A program made the position numbers and the translations under genes. This document shows positions 53,160 to 60,133 of a stretch of 64,000 nucleotides of DNA, piece after piece. Position 1 is the first letter of the stretch, and each line of letters starts with the position of its first letter. The stretch comes from Elioraea tepidiphila DSM 17972 (lineage in GTDB: Bacteria > Pseudomonadota > Alphaproteobacteria > Acetobacterales > Acetobacteraceae), in contig NZ_KB899933.1 of NCBI RefSeq assembly GCF_000378465.1, forward strand, positions 1 through 64,000. Reading direction: 5' to 3'. Under the pieces are notes generated by a model that was not told where the DNA came from, did no database searches, and saw only the letters and a program-made list of their open reading frames with translations.

Positions 53160-54116
53160 ATGCCCCGTGCCATCGGCGCGAACTCGCGCCTGCTCATGAT
53201 CCCTGAGGTCACCTACGGCACCGCGCCTGGGGGCAACTGGCGGCGCGTGCCCTTCCTCTCCTGCAATCTCGGCGCCGAGCAGCCGCTGCTCGACGCCGAC
53301 GTCATCGGCCTCGGCGGCAATCGCGATCCCGCCGCGCCGTTCTTCGACACCGTCACCGTCGAGGGCGACGTCGTCGTGCCGGTCGACCTGATCAACATCG
53401 GCCACTGGCTGCGCCTCCTGCTCGGCGCGCCGACCACCACCGGCACCAACCCGAACTTCACCCACACCTTCGCCTCCGGCGCGGCGACGCTGCCCTCGCA
53501 GGCGATCGAGATCGGCTATCCGGACGTGCCGAGCTACGACGTCTGCGCCGGCGTCCGCGCCGACGCGTTGGAGATCGACTTCAGCCCGACCGGGCCTGCC
53601 ACCGCGACGATCAAGCTCATTGCGCAGGGCTCGACGCGCTCGGGCTCCTCCTCCGGCGGCACGCCGGTCGCGGCGGCCTACACCGCCTTCAACAAGGCGC
53701 AGGGCTCGATCACGCGCGGCGGGTCCGCGCTGGCGCAGGTCACCGGCGCGCGGCTCGCCTACTCGAACAGCGTCGAGGCGGTGCGCACCATCCGCGCCGA
53801 CCGCAAGATCGAGGGCGCGGATCCCGGCATCGCGCGCGCCACCGGCCAGATCACCGCCCGCTTCGCGGACACCACGCTGCTGACGCAGGCGGGGAACGGC
53901 ACGGCGGCGGAGTTCGCCTTCGCGTTCACCATCGACGCGAACCGCAGCCTCACCTTCACGCTGCACGAGGTCTACCTGGCGCTCGCCAAGACACCGATCG
54001 AGGGGCCTGCGGGCGTCGAGGCGAGCTTCGAGTTCCGCGCCGCCTTCAACACCACGGCGACGCGCATGATGACCGCAGTGCTGAAGAACCAGCAGGCGGG
54101 GACGGAGTACGCGTGA
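53160..54116 (+). CDS. Major tail tube protein
   Basis: The 318-residue protein begins MPRAIGANSRLLMIPEVTYGTAPGGNWRRVPFLSCNLGAEQPLLDADVIGLG (quoted in parts), a pattern of Alphaproteobacteria tail-tube proteins with the 'E-x-T-Y-G' start. The rest is beta-rich, with GDVVVPVDLINIGHWLRLLLGAP and NKAQGSITRGGSALAQVTGARLAYSN. It builds the tube through which DNA passes. It ends at the border of the reversed cargo block. Confidence 0.9.
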   Translation: MPRAIGANSRLLMIPEVTYGTAPGGNWRRVPFLSCNLGAEQPLLDADVIGLGGNRDPAAPFFDTVTVEGDVVVPVDLINIGHWLRLLLGAPTTTGTNPNFTHTFASGAATLPSQAIEIGYPDVPSYDVCAGVRADALEIDFSPTGPATATIKLIAQGSTRSGSSSGGTPVAAAYTAFNKAQGSITRGGSALAQVTGARLAYSNSVEAVRTIRADRKIEGADPGIARATGQITARFADTTLLTQAGNGTAAEFAFAFTIDANRSLTFTLHEVYLALAKTPIEGPAGVEASFEFRAAFNTTATRMMTAVLKNQQAGTEYA

Positions 54117-54121
54117 CGCGG

Positions 54122-54931
54122 CTATGCGCTTCCAAGAGCGCGGCTGCCCAGGAGCCTCTTCAGCAAGAAGTACGATGCTCGGAACGCCATGGTTCTCCCG
54201 AACACGGCGAACTCCTCCTCGGTCAATCCGATGAGGTTGTGCCCACCGATCGATGCGAATGAAAAAGCGCCGCAGATCCCGCGCTCTTCCTGCTCATCGA
54301 TGAAGCCGGACGTCCGGAGGTATGCCGCGACCTGCCCCCAGACCGCTGGATTGAAGGAGCGCGGACACGCAGCATTTCTTTCCTCTGCAATCCGACGCGC
54401 GAGATTCTGAAGGAATACGCGAGCGGACGTTAGGCTGCCGTTCCAGTCTCCCCGAATGAATGCCTCCGCTGACTGGTCTATCAGCCTGCTGAGCTCCGAA
54501 GGTGCGTCGGGGATCGCCTCGCGAAGCAAGGAGGTCAGTAGATCGTCGGGCGCCGATGTGCCTGCCATCGCAGGATCGATTGGGACGAAACCGCTGGCGG
54601 ATGAGCCACGCGTCCCCGGCTCACGTGCGTAGCCGTCGAGCGCGAGAGATCGTTCGAGTTCGGCCCACCATTGGTCATGCACGTACTTCGTCTGGAAGGT
54701 GCTGCGCACGGCATCGTGGGTGCGTGCCAGCTCCTGCACCAAATCCGACAGCGCTGCCATATCAGCATAAAGCACGATCTCCGTAAGGGAGCCGGCGATC
54801 TCCTGGGCGGCCTGCGCTTCGTCTCCTTGAGCTACAATTCCGTACTTCATCAGGAGGAGGGCCGCATCTTGACGCGCCATCTTCCGGAGGAATTGGATCA
54901 AGGACATCCTGGAGCGCGTGCTGAGATTCAT
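54122..54931 (-). CDS. Cargo protein with Abi-like C-terminus, candidate exclusion/defence factor
   Basis: The 269-residue protein is antisense to the tail operon. I cannot assign a family. The N-terminal part is helical (RMSLIQFLRKMARQDAALLLMKYG); the middle has AIPDAPSELSRLIDQSAEAFIRGDW; and the C-terminus FSFASIGGHNLIGLTEEEFAVFGRTMAFRASYFLLKRL (in parts) resembles the end of abortive-infection/HEPN-type proteins. Codon use looks less GC-rich than the tail genes. The ParDE pair next to it suggests a defence or maintenance function. ATG 54931 was chosen; a longer frame to 55036 overlaps the toxin. Confidence 0.6.
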   Translation of the reverse strand: MNLSTRSRMSLIQFLRKMARQDAALLLMKYGIVAQGDEAQAAQEIAGSLTEIVLYADMAALSDLVQELARTHDAVRSTFQTKYVHDQWWAELERSLALDGYAREPGTRGSSASGFVPIDPAMAGTSAPDDLLTSLLREAIPDAPSELSRLIDQSAEAFIRGDWNGSLTSARVFLQNLARRIAEERNAACPRSFNPAVWGQVAAYLRTSGFIDEQEERGICGAFSFASIGGHNLIGLTEEEFAVFGRTMAFRASYFLLKRLLGSRALGSA

Positions 54932-54995
54932 CGTCTCCGCCGCCTTCCGTCGTTGAACTGCTGAACCAGGAGCCGATGGGGAGCGCTTGTCGTCT

Positions 54996-55328
54996 TCATC
55001 CGCGATCGAGGTCCTGCAGCACCTCAGGCAGGTCACGCGCGCCGTGCAGAATGCGCAGGATCCTCGGGGGAATAGTGCTGGCCCGGTAGACCAGGATGTA
55101 GGGAAAGCCGCGCAGCACGAGGAAGCGTACCGTCTCGGGTGCCAGTTCAGGACGGTGGCGTCCGATCTCGGGGTGTTCGGCGATGCTCCTCGCTGCGCGA
55201 CGTACCGCTGTCCGAAGATCCTCGGCGGCCCGTGGGTTGTCCTGGGCGATCCAGGCGACGGCCTCGCGGATATCGGCGCGCGCTGCGGGGGAGAGGATTG
55301 CCGCGCCGATATGGGCTCGGGGACTCAG
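54996..55328 (-). CDS. ParE/RelE-family toxin without a standard start codon
   Basis: The frame following ParD encodes about 110 residues: ILSPAARADIREAVAWIAQ near the front, then RAAEDLRTAVRRAARSIAEHPEIGR, RFLVLRGFPYILVYRA and RILRILHGARDL. This is a full ParE fold (gyrase-poisoning toxin). No ATG, GTG or TTG lies before it; the first possible codon is CTG 55328, overlapping the ParD stop by one base shift, so translation probably depends on coupling to ParD. It follows ParD on the same strand, as in most parDE operons. Confidence 0.75.
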   Translation of the reverse strand: MSPRAHIGAAILSPAARADIREAVAWIAQDNPRAAEDLRTAVRRAARSIAEHPEIGRHRPELAPETVRFLVLRGFPYILVYRASTIPPRILRILHGARDLPEVLQDLDRG

Positions 55329-55588
55329 CGCGGCTTCCTCGCCGCCCGGGCGTTGGCGATGACCTCACCGAGTTCGGCGTCTACCTCATCCGCTGTAAGC
55401 CAGCCCTTCTCGTCTGCTTCGCGCTCGGTGCGATCGAGCATTTCGGTGAACGCCGCGCGACGCGCCTCCTGCTGTTCCAGGAGTCGAAGCGCAGCCCGCA
55501 TCACCTCGCTCACGTTGCCATAGCGACCGGAAGCCACGCAGCGCTCCGCGAAGCCTTCAAGTTCCGGCGTTAGGCTGACATTCGGCAT
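55325..55588 (-). CDS. ParD-family antitoxin
   Basis: The 87-residue antitoxin has a ribbon-helix-helix front, MPNVSLTPELEGFAERCVASGRYGNVSEVMRAALRLLEQQE (in parts), and a charged C-terminus (WLTADEVDAELGEVIANARAARKPR) that binds ParE. It binds its own promoter in related systems. It lies in the tail operon in reverse, just before the tail chaperone gene. Confidence 0.88.
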   Translation of the reverse strand: MPNVSLTPELEGFAERCVASGRYGNVSEVMRAALRLLEQQEARRAAFTEMLDRTEREADEKGWLTADEVDAELGEVIANARAARKPR

Positions 55589-55663
55589 TCCGTCCTCCCG
55601 CCATCGTCATGTCAGACTTTGACATGCCGGCGGCCTGTTTCAACCCCCCGGAGCCCACCCACC

Positions 55664-56041
55664 ATGCTCACCCTCGACCTCCCGGCCGAGCCGTACTGGC
55701 TCGACCTGCCGCGCGGCGTCCGCGTCGAGATCCGGCCCGTGACGACCGCCGTAATGGCCGCGGCGCAGGCCGCCGCCGCGCGTCGCCTCGCCGCAATCCG
55801 CATCGCCGACCCGGACCTCGACCACGACATGTCCCGGGGGCTCTCCTTCGCCTTCCTGGTCAAGGCGCTCGCCCGGCACGCCGTCACCGCTTGGGAGGGG
55901 GTCGGCGACGCGGCCGGCAAGCCGCTGCCGCTCTCGCCCGAGGCGGTCGAGCGCCTGATGGACCTCGACGACATCGCCGCAACGTTCTGGGACCGCGCCA
56001 CGGCGCCCGTCGCCGCGGTGGCCGTCGAGGGAAACGGCTGA
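55664..56041 (+). CDS. Tail assembly chaperone, short form (gpG-like)
   Basis: The 125-residue protein begins MLTLDLPAEPYWLDLPRGVRVEIRPVTTAVM, with a helical second half (GLSFAFLVKALARHAVTAW, EAVERLMDLDDIAATFWDRAT). It is the frame-zero product of a G/GT tail chaperone pair between tail tube and tape measure. Its stop is just after the slippery GGGAAAC. Gene G binds the tape measure and helps tail assembly. Confidence 0.8.
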   Translation: MLTLDLPAEPYWLDLPRGVRVEIRPVTTAVMAAAQAAAARRLAAIRIADPDLDHDMSRGLSFAFLVKALARHAVTAWEGVGDAAGKPLPLSPEAVERLMDLDDIAATFWDRATAPVAAVAVEGNG

Positions 56042-56355
56042 GGGCCCGCGCCGCCTGGCACTTCGGCCGCGGGCCCGAGTACTGCCGCGGCTGCGCCGCC
56101 CTCGGCCGCGACTGCGCCGACGCCTGCCCCTACGCCGCGCACGCGCCCACCAGCGTCCAGGGCCACGCCTGCTGGGTCGCCGGCACCGCCTGCACGGACG
56201 TCACCATGGCCGGCCTGACCCTCGACACCGCCGGCGCGCTCGCCGCCGCGCGCGACCTCGGCGCTGCTGGCTGGGTAGCCGCCGAACTGCTGCTCGCGGT
56301 CCGCATCGGCATGGCCGAGGGCAGCGCCGCCCGCCGCGAGGGGGAGACGATCTGA
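55664..56355 (+). CDS. Tail assembly chaperone, frameshifted long form (gpGT-like)
   Basis: A -1 shift at GGGAAAC (56029-56035) joins the first 124 codons to a second frame, RLRARAAWHFGRGPEYCRGCAALGRD and on, giving about 230 residues. The second part has six or more Cys (YCRGC, DCADACPY, GHACW, TACTD), which could bind metal. As in lambda GT, the rare long form should set the G:GT ratio for tail assembly. It ends two bases before the tape-measure ATG. Confidence 0.75.
56029..56035 (+). other. Programmed -1 frameshift site GGGAAAC
   Basis: The heptamer is in register as G-GGA-AAC (X XXY YYZ), the same type as lambda's GGGAAAG. It stands four bases before the frame-zero stop, and the -1 frame runs open from here to 56355. 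Confidence 0.8.
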
Positions 56356-56356
56356 C

Positions 56357-58525
56357 ATGGCCGACGCCACCCGCCGCGTCTCGGTCCGCCTCTCGCTGGA
56401 CGACGCCGCCCGGGTCAAGGCCGGGCTGCGCGAGGTGGGCGAAACCGGCCAGCGCTCCCTCGACCAGATCAAGGGCGGCGCCGAGCGCGCCTCCCGCTCC
56501 CTCGAACTGCTCGACGTCGCCACCCGCGGCATCCAGATCGCCGGCGTGGCGGTCGCCGCCCGCGCCCTGGTCCAGGCCGGCGACGCGCTCACCCAGGGCC
56601 TCTCGCGCCTGCAGAACGCCACCGGCTCGGTCGAGCGCGCCGGCCAGGTCTATGAGGCGCTGTACCGCAACGCGCTCTCCACCGGCGTCGCCGTGTCGGA
56701 GAGCGTCGACGCCTTCCAGCGCTTCTCGATCGCCGCCCGCGAGATCGGCGCCACCTCCGACCAGGTGGTGCGCCTCGTCGGCGGCCTGCAGCGCGTCGCT
56801 ATCGTCTCCGGCGCCTCCACCCAGGAGATCAGCAGCGCGACCCTGCAGCTCGCCCAGGCGCTGGCCTCCGGCGTGCTGCAGGGCGATGAGCTGCGCTCCA
56901 TCCTCGAGGCCATGCCGCTGCTGGCCGAGGGCCTCGCGCGCGAGCTCGGCGTCTCGATCGGCGAGCTGCGCAAGCTCGGCTCCGAGGGCAAGCTCACCGC
57001 CGAGCGGGTCTTCCCGGCGCTGCTGCGCGCCACCGAACGGCTCGGCGCCGAGCTCGACCGCGCGCCGCTGTCGCTCGGCCGCGCCTTTGGTCAGCTGACG
57101 GCGGCGACCGAGAACTTCCTCGGCCAGCTCGACCGCGCCATCGGCCTGTCCAATGCGCTCGCCCGGGCGCTCTCGGCGGCAGCCCGCGCCGTGGACAGTG
57201 TCCGCCAGGGCGCCGGGCTGCGCAGCGAGGAGGAACGCCTCGCTGGCCTGCGCCGCCAGGCCGAGGCGCTCTCGGCGCAGATCGGCCGGCTGGAGAGCGA
57301 GGGGGACGGCCGCGACAGCCTGCGCGCCCCGGTCCGCCGCGGCAGCATCCGCCCCGGCCTGGTCGGCACCGCGGAACAGCAGGCCGGCGTGGACAGCCGG
57401 GCGCGGCTGGAGGAGCTGCGCCGCGACTACTTCGCGACCCTGGCCGAGATCGACACCACCGAGCGGGAGTCGCTGAACCGCCGGTTGGAGGAGCAGGAGC
57501 GCGCCGGCCAGGCCGCGGCCGACGCTCGCCGCCGCCGCGCCACCCAGGACGTCCAGGAGCTCACCCGCGACCTCGACGACCGCTTCCGGATCAACCGCGA
57601 GTACGAGGAGCGCGTCCGCCGGCTGCGTGAGGCCGAGGCGGCCGGTGGCGTCACCGCCGCCGAGCGCACCCGCCTCGAGACGCTGGCGCTGCAGGAGCGC
57701 GACGAGGCGCTGCGCCGGCTGGAGCCGCGCGTCGCCGCGGTGCGCCGCGCCAGCACCGAGGGCGCGCGGGAGGCGCGCGACGCCGAGCGCCAGCTGAACG
57801 ACCTGCTGCGCGAGCGCGAGCGGCTGATCCAGGACAACGAGACCGCCTATGAGCGCTACCAGCGCCGGCTGGAGCGGCTCGGCGACCTGGTGCAGCGCGC
57901 CGAGCGCGCCGGCCGGCCGATCCCCGACGAGACCATCGGGCGGGAGGCGCAGCGCGCGCTGGAGGATCTGGAGGAGGCCGAGCGCCGCCTGCAGCGCAGC
58001 ACCGAGGGCACGCGGGAGGCGGCGCGGGAGCTGGGCTTCGCGTTCTCCTCGGCCTTCGAGGACGCGATCGTGCGCGGCGACAAGCTGTCCAAGGTCATGC
58101 AGGGCCTGCTGCAGGACATTACCCGCATCATCGCGCGCCGCACCATCACCGAGCCGCTGGGCAACGCCGTGTCGGCCGGGCTCACCAGCCTCGGCGCTGG
58201 CAGCTGGTTCGACGGCATCGGCTCCTGGCTCGGCGGGCTGTTCCGCGCCGAGGGCGGGCCGGTCGCGGCCGGTCAGCCCTACATCGTCGGCGAGCGCGGG
58301 CCCGAGTGGTTCGTGCCCGACCGCGGGGGGACTGTGCTGCCGAACGGCATGGCGCCGGGCGGGCCGGTCATCCAGCAGACCATCAACATCGACGCGCGCG
58401 GCGCAGACGCCGGCGTCGAGGCGCGGCTGCGGCTGCTCGCCGGGCAGATCGCGCGGCAGGCCTCGGCCATGACGCTCGATGCCATCCGCCGCGGCGGCAG
58501 CGCCTACGAGACGGTGCGCGGATGA
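56357..58525 (+). CDS. Tape measure protein
   Basis: The 722-residue protein sets tail length. It starts RRVSVRLSLDDAARVKAGLREVGETGQRSLDQIKGGAERASRSL (in parts), then the TMP domain (ALSTGVAVSESVDAFQRFSIAAREIGATSDQVVRLVGGLQ, in parts) and long coiled coils (about 290-570). The C-terminal part has hydrophobic and Gly-rich sequence (NAVSAGLTSLGAGSWFDGIGSWLGGLFRAEGG, in parts), as in lambda gpH-type proteins. It overlaps the next gene by ATGA. Confidence 0.92.
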   Translation: MADATRRVSVRLSLDDAARVKAGLREVGETGQRSLDQIKGGAERASRSLELLDVATRGIQIAGVAVAARALVQAGDALTQGLSRLQNATGSVERAGQVYEALYRNALSTGVAVSESVDAFQRFSIAAREIGATSDQVVRLVGGLQRVAIVSGASTQEISSATLQLAQALASGVLQGDELRSILEAMPLLAEGLARELGVSIGELRKLGSEGKLTAERVFPALLRATERLGAELDRAPLSLGRAFGQLTAATENFLGQLDRAIGLSNALARALSAAARAVDSVRQGAGLRSEEERLAGLRRQAEALSAQIGRLESEGDGRDSLRAPVRRGSIRPGLVGTAEQQAGVDSRARLEELRRDYFATLAEIDTTERESLNRRLEEQERAGQAAADARRRRATQDVQELTRDLDDRFRINREYEERVRRLREAEAAGGVTAAERTRLETLALQERDEALRRLEPRVAAVRRASTEGAREARDAERQLNDLLRERERLIQDNETAYERYQRRLERLGDLVQRAERAGRPIPDETIGREAQRALEDLEEAERRLQRSTEGTREAARELGFAFSSAFEDAIVRGDKLSKVMQGLLQDITRIIARRTITEPLGNAVSAGLTSLGAGSWFDGIGSWLGGLFRAEGGPVAAGQPYIVGERGPEWFVPDRGGTVLPNGMAPGGPVIQQTINIDARGADAGVEARLRLLAGQIARQASAMTLDAIRRGGSAYETVRG

Positions 58526-59208
58526 CCGAATACGCCTGGCCCGAGGCGCTGCGTCCGACGCGGCTGACTTTCTACCTGCAGCACAACACCACGCGCTTCG
58601 TCTCGCCGGTCACCCGCGGCACCCAAGTGCTGCGGCGCGAGGGCGCGCGCTGGGTCGCCCAGGCGACCTTCGATCCGCTCGATCGCGTCCGCGCCGGCCT
58701 GCTCGAAGGTCTGCTCGCCGCGCTCGCCGGCTCGGTGAACACGGTCCGGATCTGGGACTGGCGGCGCGAGTTCCGCACCGGCGACCCGCGCAGCCAGGGC
58801 GATGTGCCGAGCGGGCCGTTCTCCTACTCCGACGCCACCATCTTCACCGACGGCACCGGCTTCGTGGTGGGCTCCGGCAATCCCGCGCTGGCGGCGGGCG
58901 CGCCGCGCGGGGCGCTGGCGATCCAGACCCAGGGCTGGTGGCCGAACGGCGTCGCAGTCGGTGCCGGCGACCTGATCGGCCTGGCGGGGCGGCTCTACAT
59001 CGCCACGGAGACGGTCACCGCCTCGGGCGCTGGCACGGCGACCATCCCGATCGCGCCGCCGCTGCGCGAGGCACTGCTGATCAACCAGCCGCTGGTCCTC
59101 ACCAGGCCCACCGTCGCCATGCGCCTGGTCTCTGACGACGACGCCGCCAACCCGACCCGGCCGGGGCGCTTCACGGCGATCACCATCCGCCTCGAGGAGG
59201 CGCTGTAG
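58522..59208 (+). CDS. Distal tail protein (RcGTA g12-like position)
   Basis: The 228-residue protein begins MTEYAWPEALRPTRLTFYLQHNTTRFVSPVTRGTQVLRREGARWVAQATFDPL (in parts), with a NTVRIWDWRREF motif, the typical front of distal tail/minor tail proteins right after the tape measure. It probably forms the hub at the tail tip. It overlaps the next gene by one base (GTG within TAGTG). Confidence 0.8.
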   Translation: MTEYAWPEALRPTRLTFYLQHNTTRFVSPVTRGTQVLRREGARWVAQATFDPLDRVRAGLLEGLLAALAGSVNTVRIWDWRREFRTGDPRSQGDVPSGPFSYSDATIFTDGTGFVVGSGNPALAAGAPRGALAIQTQGWWPNGVAVGAGDLIGLAGRLYIATETVTASGAGTATIPIAPPLREALLINQPLVLTRPTVAMRLVSDDDAANPTRPGRFTAITIRLEEAL

Positions 59209-59783
59209 TGTCCGACACCCACGGCACGCCGCGGCTGTCGCCGCATGCGGCTTCCTCCGCTACCTCGCCGGTCGCCGCCCCCGTCGTGCTGGTCGAGCTC
59301 GACTTTGCCTCCGGCGCCTTCCGCGCCTGGACAGGGCTCGGCCAACTCAACTGGGCGGGGAAGGTGTTCGAGGGCGTCGGCTCGATCGGCGCGGTCGGCG
59401 AAGTCGAGGAGACGGTCGAGCTGCGCGCCGTGCGGCTGACGCTCGCGCTCTCACCGGTGCCACAGGAGGTGGTGGACATCGCGCTGGCCGAGCGGAGCTT
59501 CCGGCTGCGCCCGGCCCGGCTGTGGGGCGCGCTGCTCGACGCCGAGGGCGCCTTCGTCGCGGACCCGTTCCCGCTCTGGGCGGGGCTGATGGACACGATG
59601 GAGGTGACGGACGGCGCCGAGCCGCGCGTCGCGCTCACCTGCGAGAGCCGCCTCGTGGACCTCGAGCGCGCCGAGGTGCGGCGCTACACCGACGCCGACC
59701 AGCAGGCCGAGTATCCGGGCGACCGCTTCTTCGAATACGTCCCCGCCCTGCAGGAGGCGGAGATCCGGCTGCCCGCGCAGTGA
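59208..59783 (+). CDS. Tail hub protein (DUF2163-like, g13 position)
   Basis: The 191-residue protein has VVLVELDFASGAFRAWTGLGQLNWAGKVFEGVGSIGAVGEVEET (in parts), typical of the minor-tail/hub family including DUF2163 and lambda gpL-type proteins. The C-terminal part has GDRFFEYVPALQEAEIRLPAQ, a phage tail protein end with a Pro-Ala-Gln tail. It starts with GTG and overlaps the next gene by ATGA-type GTGA. Confidence 0.8.
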   Translation: MSDTHGTPRLSPHAASSATSPVAAPVVLVELDFASGAFRAWTGLGQLNWAGKVFEGVGSIGAVGEVEETVELRAVRLTLALSPVPQEVVDIALAERSFRLRPARLWGALLDAEGAFVADPFPLWAGLMDTMEVTDGAEPRVALTCESRLVDLERAEVRRYTDADQQAEYPGDRFFEYVPALQEAEIRLPAQ

Positions 59784-60133
59784 CGCGGCGGCCAGACTGG
59801 GCGGTACGGCTGGCAGCCCTGCTGTCGGTGGTGGAGATGCGCGCCTTCGACGCCCATCGCTGGAACTGTGGGCGGTTCGCGCTGGCGGCGGTCGAGGCGG
59901 TGACAGGGGGGAGGCCAGCCTTTCGGGTCTTGCCCGATCTGGCCGCCTCCGCCGACAGCGCCGGCTTCCCGCGCGTGGCGCCGCTGCGGGCCCGCATGGG
60001 CGACGTCGTCCTCGCGCCCAATCCCGATCGCCTCGGCGTGGTGCTCGACGCCGGCCGCGTCGCCTTTGTCGGGCCGCGCGGGCTGCTGCGCGCGCCGATC
60101 ACCCTCTGCACCATCGCCTGGAGGATCGGCTGA
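59780..60133 (+). CDS. Tail-tip NlpC/P60-like protein, shortened (DUF6950-like)
   Basis: The 117-residue protein has WNCGRFALAAVEAVTG, the Cys-containing helix of NlpC/P60-type tail peptidases, and RMGDVVLAPNPDRLGVVLDAGRVAFVG, where the usual His of the H-x-G motif is replaced by Arg-Leu-Gly. It might be inactive or a structural relative (DUF6950). In GTA-like order it stands in the g14 (peptidase) position. Confidence 0.75.
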   Translation: MTRRPDWAVRLAALLSVVEMRAFDAHRWNCGRFALAAVEAVTGGRPAFRVLPDLAASADSAGFPRVAPLRARMGDVVLAPNPDRLGVVLDAGRVAFVGPRGLLRAPITLCTIAWRIG

